From NCBI RefSeq assembly GCF_030116705.1, contig NZ_JAOTIK010000001.1:2747001-2811000 (forward strand): a DNA stretch of 64,000 bases, read 5' to 3'. The stretch comes from Streptomyces sp. ML-6 (GTDB lineage: Bacteria; Actinomycetota; Actinomycetes; Streptomycetales; Streptomycetaceae). Both the position numbers and the translations under genes were made by a program. Positions 43,059 to 52,832 of the stretch are shown here, in pieces. Below the pieces are notes generated by a model, which worked only from the letters and a program-made list of their open reading frames with translations, had not been told where the DNA came from and did no database searches. Position 1 is the stretch's first letter; the number at the start of each line of letters is the position of its first letter.

Positions 43059-43208
43059 CCTCCCAGCACCTCACCCTGCCGACACCAGGCCACCTGGCAC
43101 CTCACTCGGCCGGCGCCTGGTCTCCCGGCACCTCACCCGGCTGGTTCAACGCCCGGCGCCTGGTCGGCGCGGCCACGGCGCCTGTCCGAATCTCCTACGT
43201 GAGATGCC

Positions 43209-43880
43209 TCACCCGGTCAGCCGCTCGGCGAGGTGCGCGGCCTCGGCCAGGCTGTCCACCACCGGCACCCCGGCGGCCTCCAGGCTGGCCCTGCTGTGCG
43301 ACCCGCCGGTGTAGAGCACGGCCTTCGCGCCGACGTGGGCCGCGGCCACGGCGTCGTCCACCGCGTCACCGATGACCACCGTGTACTGCGGGGATATCCC
43401 GTCCAGCGCGGCGAGGTGCCGTTCCATGTGCCGCGCCTTGCTGCCCCCGGACGGCCCGGTACGGCCGTCGACCCGTACGAAATGCGCCTCGATGCCGTAG
43501 CCCCGCACCACCGGGACCAGCTCCTCGTGCCCGTACATGCTCAGCAGCGACTGGCTGCGCCCGGCCAGCCGCCACTGCGCGAGGAGCTCCTCGGCCCCCT
43601 CGGTGAGCCCGCAGGCGGCCCGCTGCTCGGTGTAGTACCGGTGGAACACCCCGTCCATCCGCTCCCACTCGGCCTCCGTGGGCAGCCGGCCCAGCAACCG
43701 TTCGTAGAAGCGGGGTATCGGGACGCAGTACATCTCGCGGTACTGCTCCAGGGTGATCGGTTCCAGGCCGATCTCGCCGAACGCGGCGTTCGTGGCCCCG
43801 ACGACCGCGACGTTGTCATCGAGCAGTGTGCCGTTCCAGTCCCAGATCAGATGCGTGCGGTGCTTCCCGTGGCTCCCCAT
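43209..43880 (-). CDS. HAD family phosphatase
   Basis: A 223-residue cytosolic hydrolase. Motif I appears as IWDWNGTLLDDN (the first Asp is the nucleophile), followed by an alpha-helical cap. Motif II/III is less clear (SLLSMYG, SKARHMERHL). Motif IV is VVIGDAVDDAVAA, whose acidic residues bind magnesium. The order and cap type resemble the phosphoglycolate phosphatase-like (Gph/PGP) subgroup. ATG 43880 (MGSHGKHRTH) is chosen; ATG 43910 would add ten residues. Neither has a strong ribosome site. The substrate is unknown. Confidence 0.85.
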   Translation of the reverse strand: MGSHGKHRTHLIWDWNGTLLDDNVAVVGATNAAFGEIGLEPITLEQYREMYCVPIPRFYERLLGRLPTEAEWERMDGVFHRYYTEQRAACGLTEGAEELLAQWRLAGRSQSLLSMYGHEELVPVVRGYGIEAHFVRVDGRTGPSGGSKARHMERHLAALDGISPQYTVVIGDAVDDAVAAAHVGAKAVLYTGGSHSRASLEAAGVPVVDSLAEAAHLAERLTG

Positions 43881-44031
43881 GCGTAAGAAAGTACCCGCCA
43901 GGTCCGACAACCCGTTCGAGCAACCACTTCCCGGACGCCTCCGGCAACCACTTCCCGGACACCTCCGGCAGGTCTCCGGCCGGGCTCCCGTCGGCCTCCC
44001 GCGCGTCGTGCCCGGGCTCCGGGTCCGCCCC

Positions 44032-44538
44032 TCAGCCGATCAGGTTCGGGATCTCCTGGACGCCGAACCACAGCAGCTCGTGGTCCTCGGCGCCGTCCAC
44101 GGTGAACTGCGCGTCGTCGTCACCGAGGTCCGCGGCCCCCAGGGCCGTGACGGCGGCCGTGACGTCCTCCCGCGCGTCGTCCGAGTCGACGTGCACGGCG
44201 GCGGCCTTGGCGAGCGGCACGGAGGAAGCGATCCGCACCTCGCCGAGCGAGGACGAGTCGAGGCTTCGGTCCGGGTCGGCGACGGCCGCGCCGTCCGGTA
44301 CGTCGACGGCGACGACGACCCGGCGGCACACCTCGCCGGGATCCCGGGCGATCATGCGCAGGGAGGCGGAGGCGGCCCGGTTGAGCGCCGCGTACTCCAG
44401 CTCCTCGATGTCGTCGGAGACGTACCACTCGCGCAGTCCGGGGGTCACCGCGTACGCGGTGAGCGGGCCGGGACCGATCTCGCCCGCCCCGTGCGCCGCT
44501 GCGAGACCAGAGAGGGTCAGGGGGACGTACACGCGCAT
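44032..44538 (-). CDS. DUF6912-like conserved protein
   Basis: A 168-residue soluble protein beginning MRVYVPLTLSGLAAAHGAG. It has a repeated pattern of strands with AYAVTPGLREWYVSDDIEEL and EYAALNRAASASLRM, matching a small actinobacterial family listed as DUF6912 in my memory. No catalytic motif, Cys or membrane helix is visible. Acidic overall. It is followed downstream on the same strand by the HAD gene after 150 bases; whether they share a transcript is unclear. The function is unknown. Confidence 0.75.
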   Translation of the reverse strand: MRVYVPLTLSGLAAAHGAGEIGPGPLTAYAVTPGLREWYVSDDIEELEYAALNRAASASLRMIARDPGEVCRRVVVAVDVPDGAAVADPDRSLDSSSLGEVRIASSVPLAKAAAVHVDSDDAREDVTAAVTALGAADLGDDDAQFTVDGAEDHELLWFGVQEIPNLIG

Positions 44539-44822
44539 GGCTGGGCCGCTTTCGTAGTCGGAAACGCCCTCAGGATACGTGCGACGTCCCCCTTTGGGGT
44601 CACGTGTGCCGACGCCGGTCCGTCCACCCCGCGACCGTTCCTCACCCTCCCGCCGCCCGCCGCACACCCCGCCCGCCGGCCCCCGCCTCACCCGGATAGG
44701 TGATTCGTCCCAACCGCTCCGGGCGCCCCGCCACCGCTTGCGGCCCGTTCCCGACCGCCGTAGAAGATCCCCACCAGAAGTTACTGCCCGGTATGCGACC
44801 GGGACTCTGAAGCACGGGGGCG

Positions 44823-45257
44823 ATGACGATGAGCACGAACAGGACCCGGCCCGCCGGACGCCACGACCGGCGCGGACCCCACTCCGTACCACCCCAGCGC
44901 ACGAGGGTGCCCCGGCGCGTGCGCCCCCACCACTGGTTCGCCGAACGCCTCCTCGCGGTGCTCAGCGGTCAGCGTCCGGTGCACTGGATGCTCGGCCACA
45001 CCATCGGCGAGGCGTACGACCAGCTGGCCGAGCTGGCCCCGCGCACCCCGCTCAGGGGCCGCGGCGCCCGTCCCGTGATCCGCATGTGCCACGGCGCCCA
45101 GCCGGCCCCGGGCGTGGTGGAGGCCTGCGCGAGCATCGCGGCGGGCGAACAGGTGCGGGCGATGGCCTTCCGCCTGGAGCAGGGCACCGACCTCCGCTGG
45201 CGCTGCGCCGCGGTGGAACTGGGCGGCGAACGCCTCCAGGCCCCCCTGCCCCACTGA
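44823..45257 (+). CDS. Rv3235 family protein
   Basis: A 144-residue protein with a basic, disordered N-terminus (residues 1-35) and a conserved core, HHWFAERLLAVLSGQRPVHW, MLGHTIGEAYDQLAELAP, and a C-terminal EQVRAMAFRLEQGTDLRWRC. This matches the Rv3235 family, which in actinobacteria is found immediately beside secA. SecA is indeed the next gene, convergent. No enzymatic motif is visible; the function is unknown. ATG 44823 and an ATG two codons later are both possible starts. Confidence 0.8.
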   Translation: MTMSTNRTRPAGRHDRRGPHSVPPQRTRVPRRVRPHHWFAERLLAVLSGQRPVHWMLGHTIGEAYDQLAELAPRTPLRGRGARPVIRMCHGAQPAPGVVEACASIAAGEQVRAMAFRLEQGTDLRWRCAAVELGGERLQAPLPH

Positions 45258-45821
<564 letters not shown>

Positions 45822-48638
45822 TCACTTCTTGCGGCGCCGGCCTCCGCCGTTCTTCTGCGCCTTGCGCCGCTCCGCCCGGGTCAGCCCGTCCGACTCGGAC
45901 CCGGTCGTGCCGCCGCCGTTGGAGAAGTCGCCCTCGACGACGCCGCCCTCCCCGTCCACCGTGGGGGCGGAGAAGTGCAGCCGGTCGGGGCGCTGCGGGG
46001 CGTCGAGCCCCTTGGCCCGGATCTCCGGACGCGCCGCCGGTACGGCATCCTCCTTGACGAGCGAGGGCCGCTCGGCCTCGTCCTGCACCGGGACCTCCTC
46101 GACCTGCTGCTCGACCTGGACCTCCAGGTTGAACAGGTAGCCGACGGACTCCTCCTTGATGCCTTCCATCATGGCGTTGAACATGTCGAAGCCCTCGCGC
46201 TGGTACTCGACCAGCGGGTCCTTCTGCGCCATGGCCCGCAGGCCGATGCCCTCCTGGAGGTAGTCCATCTCGTAGAGGTGCTCGCGCCACTTGCGGTCGA
46301 GGACGGACAGGACCACACGCCGCTCGAGCTCACGCATGATGTCCGAGCCGAGCTGCTTCTCGCGCGCGTCGTACTGCTCGTGGATGTCGTCCTTGATCGA
46401 CTCGCCGATGAACTCGGCCGTGATCCCGGCCCGGTCCCCGGCCGCCTCCTCGAGCTCCTCGATGGTGACCTTCACCGGGTAGAGCTGCTTGAACGCGCCC
46501 CACAGCCGGTCCAGGTCCCATTCCTCGGCAAAGCCCTCGCTGGTCTCCTGGCGGATGTAGTCGTCGATCGTGTCGTCCATGAAGTGGCGGATCTGGTCCT
46601 GCAGGTCCTCGCCCTCCAGGACCCGGCGGCGCTCGCCGTAGATGACCTCGCGCTGCCGGTTGAGCACCTCGTCGTACTTCAGGACGTTCTTGCGCGTCTC
46701 GAAGTTCTGCTGCTCGACCTGCGACTGGGCCGACGCGATCGCCCGCGTCACCATCTTGTTCTCGATCGGGACGTCGTCCGGCACGTTGGCCATCGACATG
46801 ACCCGCTCGACCATCTGCGCCTTGAACAGCCGCATCAGGTCGTCGCCGAGCGACAGGTAGAAGCGGGACTCGCCCGGGTCGCCCTGACGGCCGGAACGAC
46901 CGCGCAGCTGGTTGTCGATGCGCCGCGACTCGTGCCGCTCGGTACCCAGGACGTAGAGGCCGCCGAGCTCCTTGACCTCTTCGAACTCCGCCTTCACGGC
47001 CTGCTCGGCCTTCTGCAGCGCGGCGGGCAGCGCGGCCGCCCACTCCTCGACGTGCTCGACGGGGTCGAGGCCGCGCTGACGCAGCTCCGCCTCGGCGAGG
47101 TCGTCGGGGTTGCCGCCGAGCTTGATGTCGGTGCCTCGGCCGGCCATGTTCGTCGCGACCGTGACCGCGCCCTTGCGGCCCGCCTGGGCGACGATCGTCG
47201 CCTCCCGGTCGTGCTGCTTGGCGTTGAGCACCTCGTGCTGGACACCGCGCTTGGAGAGCTGCTGCGAGAGGTACTCGGACTTCTCGACCGAGGTGGTGCC
47301 GACCAGGATCGGCTGGCCCTTCTCGTGCTTCTCGACGATGTCGTCGACGACCGCGGCGAACTTAGCGACCTCGGTGCGGTAGATCAGGTCCGACTGGTCG
47401 GCGCGGATCATCGGCCGGTTGGTCGGGATCGGCACCACGCCGAGCTTGTAGATCTGGTGGAACTCCGCGGCCTCGGTCATCGCCGTACCGGTCATGCCGG
47501 AGAGCTTGTCGTAGAGGCGGAAGAAGTTCTGCAGGGTGATCGTGGCGAGGGTCTGGTTCTCGTCCTTGATGTCCACCCCTTCCTTCGCCTCGATCGCCTG
47601 GTGCATGCCCTCGTTGTAGCGGCGGCCGGCGAGGATACGACCGGTGTGCTCATCGACGATCATGACTTCGCCGTCGATGACGACGTAGTCCTTGTCCTTC
47701 TTGAAGAGTTCCTTGGCCTTGATGGCGTTGTTGAGGTACCCGACGAGAGGCGTGTTCACCGACTCGTAGAGGTTCTCGATGCCGAGCCAGTCCTCGACCT
47801 TCGAGACACCGGACTCGTGGATGGCGACGGTCCGCTTCTTCTCGTCGACCTCGTAGTCGCCGGTCTCCTCGAGGCCCTTGAGCGGGTTGCCCGCTTCGCC
47901 CTTGGTGAGGCGGGTGACCAGCTTGGCGAAGTCGCCGTACCACTTGGTGGCCTGGTCGGCCGGGCCGGAGATGATCAGCGGCGTACGGGCCTCGTCGACG
48001 AGGATCGAGTCGACCTCGTCGACCACGGCGAAGTTGTGGCCGCGCTGGACGAGTTCGTCCGCGGACCACGCCATGTTGTCGCGGAGGTAGTCGAAGCCGA
48101 ACTCGTTGTTCGTGCCGTACGTGATGTCGCAGGCGTACTGCTCACGGCGCTGGGCCGGCGTCATGTTGGCGATGATGCAGCCGACGGTCAGGCCCAGGAA
48201 CTTGTGGACCCGCCCCGTCAGTTCGGAGTCGCGCTCGGCCAGGTAGTCGTTGACCGTGATCAGGTGCACGCCCTTGCCGGAGAGCGCGTTGAGGTACGCC
48301 GGCAGGGTGCCGACCAGGGTCTTGCCCTCGCCGGTCTTCATCTCGGCCACGTAACCGAGGTGCAGGGCTGCGCCGCCCATCATCTGTACGTCGTAGTGGC
48401 GCTGTCCGAGGACTCGCTTGGCGGCCTCACGGACGGTCGCGAATGCTTCGGGGAGCAGGTCGTCCAGGCTCTCGCCGTCCGCGTACCGTTCCTTGTACTC
48501 GTCGGTGAGCGCCCGCAGCTCGGCGTCGGAGAGGTTGACGAAGTCCTCTTCGATGGAGCTGACCTGGTCCGCGATGCGGTGCAGTTTGCGCAGGATCTTG
48601 CCTTCGCCTGCACGCATGAGCTTGTTGAAGACGGACAC
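45822..48638 (-). CDS. secA: Preprotein translocase ATPase SecA
   Basis: A 938-residue motor that drives unfolded preproteins through SecYEG. Motifs: Walker [19 protein letters not shown], Walker B/DEAD-like [20 protein letters not shown], the second helicase domain with [20 protein letters not shown] and [20 protein letters not shown], and the preprotein-binding and scaffold regions. The C-terminus is Lys/Arg/Gly-rich (GGGRRRKK) and lacks the zinc-binding CxCx8CH tail used for SecB, as expected in actinobacteria. GTG 48638 ([13 protein letters not shown]) follows AAGGAG; the longer open frame upstream is not coding. Essential. Confidence 0.97.
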   Translation of the reverse strand: MSVFNKLMRAGEGKILRKLHRIADQVSSIEEDFVNLSDAELRALTDEYKERYADGESLDDLLPEAFATVREAAKRVLGQRHYDVQMMGGAALHLGYVAEMKTGEGKTLVGTLPAYLNALSGKGVHLITVNDYLAERDSELTGRVHKFLGLTVGCIIANMTPAQRREQYACDITYGTNNEFGFDYLRDNMAWSADELVQRGHNFAVVDEVDSILVDEARTPLIISGPADQATKWYGDFAKLVTRLTKGEAGNPLKGLEETGDYEVDEKKRTVAIHESGVSKVEDWLGIENLYESVNTPLVGYLNNAIKAKELFKKDKDYVVIDGEVMIVDEHTGRILAGRRYNEGMHQAIEAKEGVDIKDENQTLATITLQNFFRLYDKLSGMTGTAMTEAAEFHQIYKLGVVPIPTNRPMIRADQSDLIYRTEVAKFAAVVDDIVEKHEKGQPILVGTTSVEKSEYLSQQLSKRGVQHEVLNAKQHDREATIVAQAGRKGAVTVATNMAGRGTDIKLGGNPDDLAEAELRQRGLDPVEHVEEWAAALPAALQKAEQAVKAEFEEVKELGGLYVLGTERHESRRIDNQLRGRSGRQGDPGESRFYLSLGDDLMRLFKAQMVERVMSMANVPDDVPIENKMVTRAIASAQSQVEQQNFETRKNVLKYDEVLNRQREVIYGERRRVLEGEDLQDQIRHFMDDTIDDYIRQETSEGFAEEWDLDRLWGAFKQLYPVKVTIEELEEAAGDRAGITAEFIGESIKDDIHEQYDAREKQLGSDIMRELERRVVLSVLDRKWREHLYEMDYLQEGIGLRAMAQKDPLVEYQREGFDMFNAMMEGIKEESVGYLFNLEVQVEQQVEEVPVQDEAERPSLVKEDAVPAARPEIRAKGLDAPQRPDRLHFSAPTVDGEGGVVEGDFSNGGGTTGSESDGLTRAERRKAQKNGGGRRRKK

Positions 48639-48876
48639 TGAGGCTGGTCTCCTTGCCGGTCGGGCCTGGCACTGGGTCGTGTGTGGACTCTGGCGCGGGC
48701 ACGGCAGGTGGGCCCCACCGCAACGGCCATCGTAAGCGAGGACCCGCCCGCGCCGGGAGGGCTGCCGCCGCGTTGGCCCCACCGTCCCTCCTGGGTCAAC
48801 GGCCGGGGAGTGCCGAAGGTGCCGGGAAGTACGAAAAGTGTTCGCCCCGCGACCGGTGCGTCACCAGAATCCGTAC

Positions 48877-49449
48877 ATGGACCCGATCACCCTCACCACC
48901 GACCGCCTGTCGCTGCGCCCCTTCACCGGCGAGGACGTCGACGGAATCCACGCGGCCTGTCAGGATCCGGACATCCGGCGCTGGACGGTCGTGCCCTCCC
49001 CCTACAGCCGCGCCGACGCCGAGTTCTTCGCGGAGAAGCTGTGTCCCGACGGCTGGCGCGACGACTCCTCGTACAACTTCGCGGTGGTCCTGCGCACCGG
49101 CGGGGCCCTGGTGGGCGCGCTCGGCCTCACCCGCCACAACCTCCCGGGCCTGTACGAGGTGGGTTTCTGGTCCGCCGCCGAGCACCGCGGGAACGGCTAC
49201 ACGACGGAAGCGGTGCTGTCCGCCGCCCGCTGGGCGTTCACGGAGCTGGGCTGCGACCGGCTGGAGTGGCGCGCCGAGGCCGGTAACACCGCCTCGCGCG
49301 CCGTGGCCCTGCGGGCGGGGTTCCGGATGGAGGGCGAGCAGCGTTCGGGGCTGTTCAACAAGGGGGTGCGGCGCGATGCCTGGGTGGGGGCGCTGCTCCC
49401 CTCCGACCTCGGCCTGCCGGGCACCCACCCCTATCTGCCCGTCCCCTGA
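48877..49449 (+). CDS. RimJ/RimL-type GNAT acetyltransferase
   Basis: A 190-residue N-acetyltransferase. It opens with ITLTTDRLSLRPFTGEDVDG. The acetyl-CoA loop is EVGFWSAAEHRGNGYTTEAV (R-G-N-G-Y in the usual Q/RxxGxG/A position). The signature end is RLEWRAEAGNTASRAVALRA, followed by GFRMEGEQRSGLFN. Such enzymes acetylate ribosomal protein N-termini, antibiotics or small amines; the substrate is unknown. ATG 48877 was chosen over upstream frames since it starts the conserved strand. Unlike the acetyltransferase near the tmRNA, this copy is complete. Confidence 0.9.
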   Translation: MDPITLTTDRLSLRPFTGEDVDGIHAACQDPDIRRWTVVPSPYSRADAEFFAEKLCPDGWRDDSSYNFAVVLRTGGALVGALGLTRHNLPGLYEVGFWSAAEHRGNGYTTEAVLSAARWAFTELGCDRLEWRAEAGNTASRAVALRAGFRMEGEQRSGLFNKGVRRDAWVGALLPSDLGLPGTHPYLPVP

Positions 49450-49527
49450 ACGAGTGGCCCCGCCGGCCCGTCCGGGTCCCGCCGGGGCCCGGACCGGCTG
49501 TCAGTGGCTGCCTCTAGGGTGCGGGGC

Positions 49528-50703
49528 ATGACCTCTGTGCCGCCTCCCGCCGTCGAACTCTCCGCCGACCAGGCGCGCAGGATCGCCCTGCGTGCCCAGG
49601 GCTTCCTGGGCGCCCCGGCCCGCCGGGCCGGCGTGCCGGGCGTGCTGCGGCATCTCGGCGCCGTGCAGCTCGACACGATCTCGGTGCTCGCGCGGTCGCA
49701 CGAGCTGATTCCGTACGCCCGCCTCGGCGCGGTCGGCCGACGCACGATCGAGGAGGCGTACTGGTCGGGCGGCCGCGCCTTCGAGTACTGGTCGCACGCG
49801 GCCTGCATCCTGCCGGTCGAGGAGTGGCCGCACTTCGCGTTCCGCCGGCGCGCCTACCGCTCGCGCCCGCAGTGGCACCACGAGCTGCCGGACGGCGTGT
49901 ACGAGACGGTGATCAAGCAGTTGCGCGCCGAGGGTCCGCTGACGGCGACGGAGCTGGGCGGCGCGAAGAACGGCGGCGAGTGGTGGGACTGGTCGGGGTC
50001 GAAGGTCGCCGTCGAGCGCGCCCTGATGTACGGCGAGGTGGTGTGCACCGAGCGACGCGGCTGGAAGCGGGTGTACGACCTCGCCGAGCGGGCCCTGCCC
50101 GATGCCGTGCTGCACGACGACCTGGACGACAAGGAGTGCCTGCGGCGGCTGGTCGCGCTCGCGGGCCAATCCCTGGGGGTGGGCACCCGGGCGGACATCG
50201 CGGACTACCACCGGTTGAAGGGCGAGCAGTTCGACGCGGTGGTGGCGGACTCCGGGCTGGTGCCGGTGACGGTGCGGGGCTGGGCGAAGCCCGCCTGGGC
50301 GGACCCGGCGGCGCTGGCCTCGGAGCCGCGCGGCCGACACCGTACGACCTTGTTGTCGCCGTTCGACTCGCTGATCTGGGAGCGGGCGCGCACCGAGCGG
50401 ATCTTCGGTTTCACCCACCGCCTGGAGGCGTACGTCCCCAAGCCCAAGCGGGTCCACGGCTACTTCGCGATGCCGCTGCTGGCGGGCGGGAGGCTGCGGG
50501 GCCGGGTGGACCCGGCGCGTGAGGGCAGCACGCTGGTCGCCCGGCAGGTGTCCCTGGAGAGCGGGAAGGCCGTGGTGCCGATGGCCGAGGCGCTGGTGGA
50601 GGCCGCGTCCTGGGTCGGCTGCACGGACGTCCGGCTGGAGCGGGTCGACGCGCCGGAACTGCGTGAACCGCTCGCCCGGGAAATCGCCCGCGCCCTGGCG
50701 TGA
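49528..50703 (+). CDS. YcaQ/AlkX-like winged-helix DNA glycosylase
   Basis: A 391-residue protein of the HTH_42/YcaQ family. The N-terminal region has LSADQARRIALRAQGFLG and LGAVQLDTISVLARSHELIP, where Q-L-D is the Q-hydrophobic-D motif that I recall marks the AlkX branch (AlkZ has Q-x-Q). Later hallmarks are EYWSHAACILP, TLLSPFDSLIWERART and KRVHGYFAMPLL. Characterised relatives in Streptomyces and E. coli are DNA glycosylases that remove bulky alkyl adducts and unhook interstrand crosslinks. ATG 49528 lies 78 bases after the acetyltransferase. A role in DNA-damage repair is likely, the specific lesion unknown. Confidence 0.85.
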   Translation: MTSVPPPAVELSADQARRIALRAQGFLGAPARRAGVPGVLRHLGAVQLDTISVLARSHELIPYARLGAVGRRTIEEAYWSGGRAFEYWSHAACILPVEEWPHFAFRRRAYRSRPQWHHELPDGVYETVIKQLRAEGPLTATELGGAKNGGEWWDWSGSKVAVERALMYGEVVCTERRGWKRVYDLAERALPDAVLHDDLDDKECLRRLVALAGQSLGVGTRADIADYHRLKGEQFDAVVADSGLVPVTVRGWAKPAWADPAALASEPRGRHRTTLLSPFDSLIWERARTERIFGFTHRLEAYVPKPKRVHGYFAMPLLAGGRLRGRVDPAREGSTLVARQVSLESGKAVVPMAEALVEAASWVGCTDVRLERVDAPELREPLAREIARALA

Positions 50704-50752
50704 GCGCGGCCGTCTCCTTGCCCGGCGCTTTACCTTTTTCCCGTACGGCCTC

Positions 50753-50806
50753 TTGTTCCGGTACCACCCTTTGTTCCGGCACCGTCCCTTGTTCCGGCAC
50801 CGTCTC
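50753..50806. repeat. 18-base tandem repeat (three copies)
   Basis: TTGTTCCGGTACCACCCT, TTGTTCCGGCACCGTCCC and TTGTTCCGGCACCGTCTC in tandem, with a degenerate fourth. It is non-coding and lies between two convergent genes; possible terminator or processed RNA element, undetermined. Confidence 0.85.
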
Positions 50807-50881
50807 TTGCCGGTGCCCGGTCCTTGGCCCGGCGTGGTTCCGTCCGGTCCTGTCGTCGTGGCCCGTCCCGCCGTGGTCGGG

Positions 50882-51634
50882 TCACCTGATCTCCAGGATC
50901 TTCTCCCGCATGGCATAGACGACGGCTTCCATCCTGGAGTGCAGCTGCAGCTTCTCCAGAATGTTGCGGACGTGGTTCTTCACGGTGTTCTCGGAAATGA
51001 ACAGTTCCTTCGCGATATCGCGATTGTTCATGCCCGTGGCGACGAGTTTGAGGACTTCGAGCTCCCGGTCGGTGAGCCGGGGCGCGGGAACCAGCCTGCG
51101 TTCGTCGGTCCGCTGGATCATCGACTTGAACTCGGTGAGCAGTTTGGACGCCATGGAGGGGCTGATCTGGGACTGCCCGTCGGCGACCGCGCGAATTGCC
51201 GTGGCCACCTCGTCCGTGGAGATCTCCTTGAGGAGGTAGCCGGTGGCGCCGGCCTTGATCGCGTCGTAGAGGTCGGCCTCCTCGTCACTGATCGTCAGCA
51301 TGATGATCTTCGCGCTCGGGGCCACCTCCTTGATCGCCGTGCAGGCCTCGATCCCGCCGCGCTTGGGCATCCGCACGTCCATCAGCACGATGTCGGGCAG
51401 CAGGTCGGCGGCCTTGTCGACCGCTTCCGACCCGTCTCCGGCCTCGCCGACGACCTGGATGTCCTCCTCCTGGGCGAGGACGATCTCCAGGCCTCTGCGG
51501 AAGAGCGCGTGGTCGTCCACCACGAGGACCCGGATCGGCTCCTTGCGGAAACCGTTGTCCGCGTCCGGGCCGCAGGCCCCCGCGATGTCGTCGGCGTCAT
51601 TCGCGTCACGCACGGGTCCGAAGGCGTCCGCCAT
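50882..51634 (-). CDS. NarL/LuxR-type response regulator
   Basis: A 250-residue two-domain regulator. The receiver domain (about residues 33-155) has IRVLVVDDHALFRRGLEIVL, phospho-acceptor Asp86 in DIVLMDVRMPKRG, and Lys in GYLLKEIS. The C-terminal LuxR helix-turn-helix is LTDRELEVLKLVATGMNNRD followed by IAKELFISENTVKNHVRNIL. A 30-residue acidic leader precedes the receiver. No histidine kinase is adjacent, so it may be an orphan. ATG 51634 follows GGAGG. The gene sits between hpf and the YcaQ-like gene on the same strand as hpf; targets are unknown. Confidence 0.92.
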   Translation of the reverse strand: MADAFGPVRDANDADDIAGACGPDADNGFRKEPIRVLVVDDHALFRRGLEIVLAQEEDIQVVGEAGDGSEAVDKAADLLPDIVLMDVRMPKRGGIEACTAIKEVAPSAKIIMLTISDEEADLYDAIKAGATGYLLKEISTDEVATAIRAVADGQSQISPSMASKLLTEFKSMIQRTDERRLVPAPRLTDRELEVLKLVATGMNNRDIAKELFISENTVKNHVRNILEKLQLHSRMEAVVYAMREKILEIR

Positions 51635-51819
51635 CGTTCCTCCCCCTGAAGGCCATGGCCTGAAGTTCACAAGCAGTCCGCCAACGGCAGTTCACGGAGC
51701 ACCGGTTGGCTTGGGACGCCATGATTCCATGCCCGGACGCCGGAGCGGTGATCATGTGACCGCGCACGGGTGCCCCTGGGAGCGCACAGGCGTTCCAGGG
51801 GCACCGCGAAAGCGTGGCG

Positions 51820-52509
51820 TCAGCCGCCGAGCGCGCCGCCTGCGCCACCGGCCTCGTCGGCGGCCAGCGGGTCGGTCCTCAGATGGATGACACCGTAGTC
51901 ATAGGCGTGCCGCCGGTAGACGACACTGGGTTCCTTGGTCTCGGAGTCGACGAACAGGTAGAAGTCGTGCCCGACCAACTCCATTTCGTAGAGCGCCTGA
52001 TCGAGCGACATCGGCGCGGCGACGTGCGTCTTCTCACGCATCACCAGCGGGCCCTCGCCCTGGATCTCCAGCGGGCCGAACCTGGTGGTGGGCACGGACT
52101 CGGCCGTCTCACTGGCGATCAGGTCGCCCTCGCCGTTGAACGACGCCGCGTCCGGCACGTTCTCGGCGACCTCGGCAGCGGGAATGCGGCCGTTGCCACG
52201 GCGGCTGTAGCGCTTGTCGTGCTGCTTGCGCAGCCGCGCCTCCAGCTTGCCGGTGGCCAGGTCCAGCGCTGCGTACGGGTCGCCTGCGGCCGCTTCCGCC
52301 CGGATGACCGGACCGCGCGAGCGGAGCGTGATCTCCACCCGGTCGGAACGGTCGGCCTGACGGGGATTCGGCTCCTTGGACACCTCGACGTCGAGGCTGA
52401 TCACCTTGCCGTCGAACTTCTGGATCTTGTCCAGCTTCAGCTTCTCGGCCACGTGCTTGCGGAACCGCTCGGGCACCTCGGTCTTGCGGCCCTTGACGAC
52501 GATGTCCAC
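51820..52509 (-). CDS. hpf: Long-form ribosome hibernation promoting factor
   Basis: A 229-residue HPF. Residues 1-105 form the S30AE ribosome-binding domain (VDIVVKGRKTEVPERFRKHV, KVISLDVEVSKEPN). A charged linker follows, then a C-terminal dimerisation domain (residues 165-220: MREKTHVAAPMSLDQALYEM, ELVGHDFYLFVDSETKEPSV). The long form pairs 70S ribosomes into inactive 100S dimers in stress and stationary phase. GTG 52509 is used because CGGAG lies about 8 bases upstream. The leader contains a perfect stem-loop. Its terminator region is the 185-base gap to the response regulator. Confidence 0.93.
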   Translation of the reverse strand: MDIVVKGRKTEVPERFRKHVAEKLKLDKIQKFDGKVISLDVEVSKEPNPRQADRSDRVEITLRSRGPVIRAEAAAGDPYAALDLATGKLEARLRKQHDKRYSRRGNGRIPAAEVAENVPDAASFNGEGDLIASETAESVPTTRFGPLEIQGEGPLVMREKTHVAAPMSLDQALYEMELVGHDFYLFVDSETKEPSVVYRRHAYDYGVIHLRTDPLAADEAGGAGGALGG

Positions 52510-52832
52510 GCAGAACTCCGTTCCCGGAAAGCCCCGCTCAGCGGCGGAGCATCTCCCTTTTGCACCAGGCTCCGGTGACGACCGGAGCCGCGGACTCGGT
52601 GACTTCCACCTCCTCCTCCCCCAACGGCGGGGACTCCACCCCACCGAATTCCCAGCCATGGGCTACTGGTGAGTTACCTGCCCGAAACCTGGTGGTGCAT
52701 TCGTCGAGGTCCGGCATTCACCATTCCTCACAACCGAACATAGCCTGTTCTGCCGGTTGTCGGCACCCGCTACTCGCGCGTACCTCCGTTCCGGGTTTTT
52801 ACTCACTCACTACCTGCAACGATGCAAGTTCA
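52510..52832. other. hpf leader region
   Basis: A 320-base gap upstream of hpf and downstream of the ComF-type gene. It contains the perfect hairpin GCTCCGGT-GACG-ACCGGAGC at 52569-52588, 60 bases before the hpf start. No gene is supported. No sigma-factor promoter could be assigned by eye, though the stress role of HPF makes one likely. Confidence 0.45.

Noticed and set aside
45975..48641. An 888-residue plus-strand open frame opposite secA
   Set aside because: SecA motifs on the minus strand are unambiguous; the opposite frame has only Leu/Asp/Val-rich sequence typical of shadows.
50411..50800. Minus-strand frame with VPEQ repeats over the 18-base tandem repeat
   Set aside because: It overlaps the well-supported YcaQ-like gene, has no ribosome site and its repeats merely reflect the DNA repeat.
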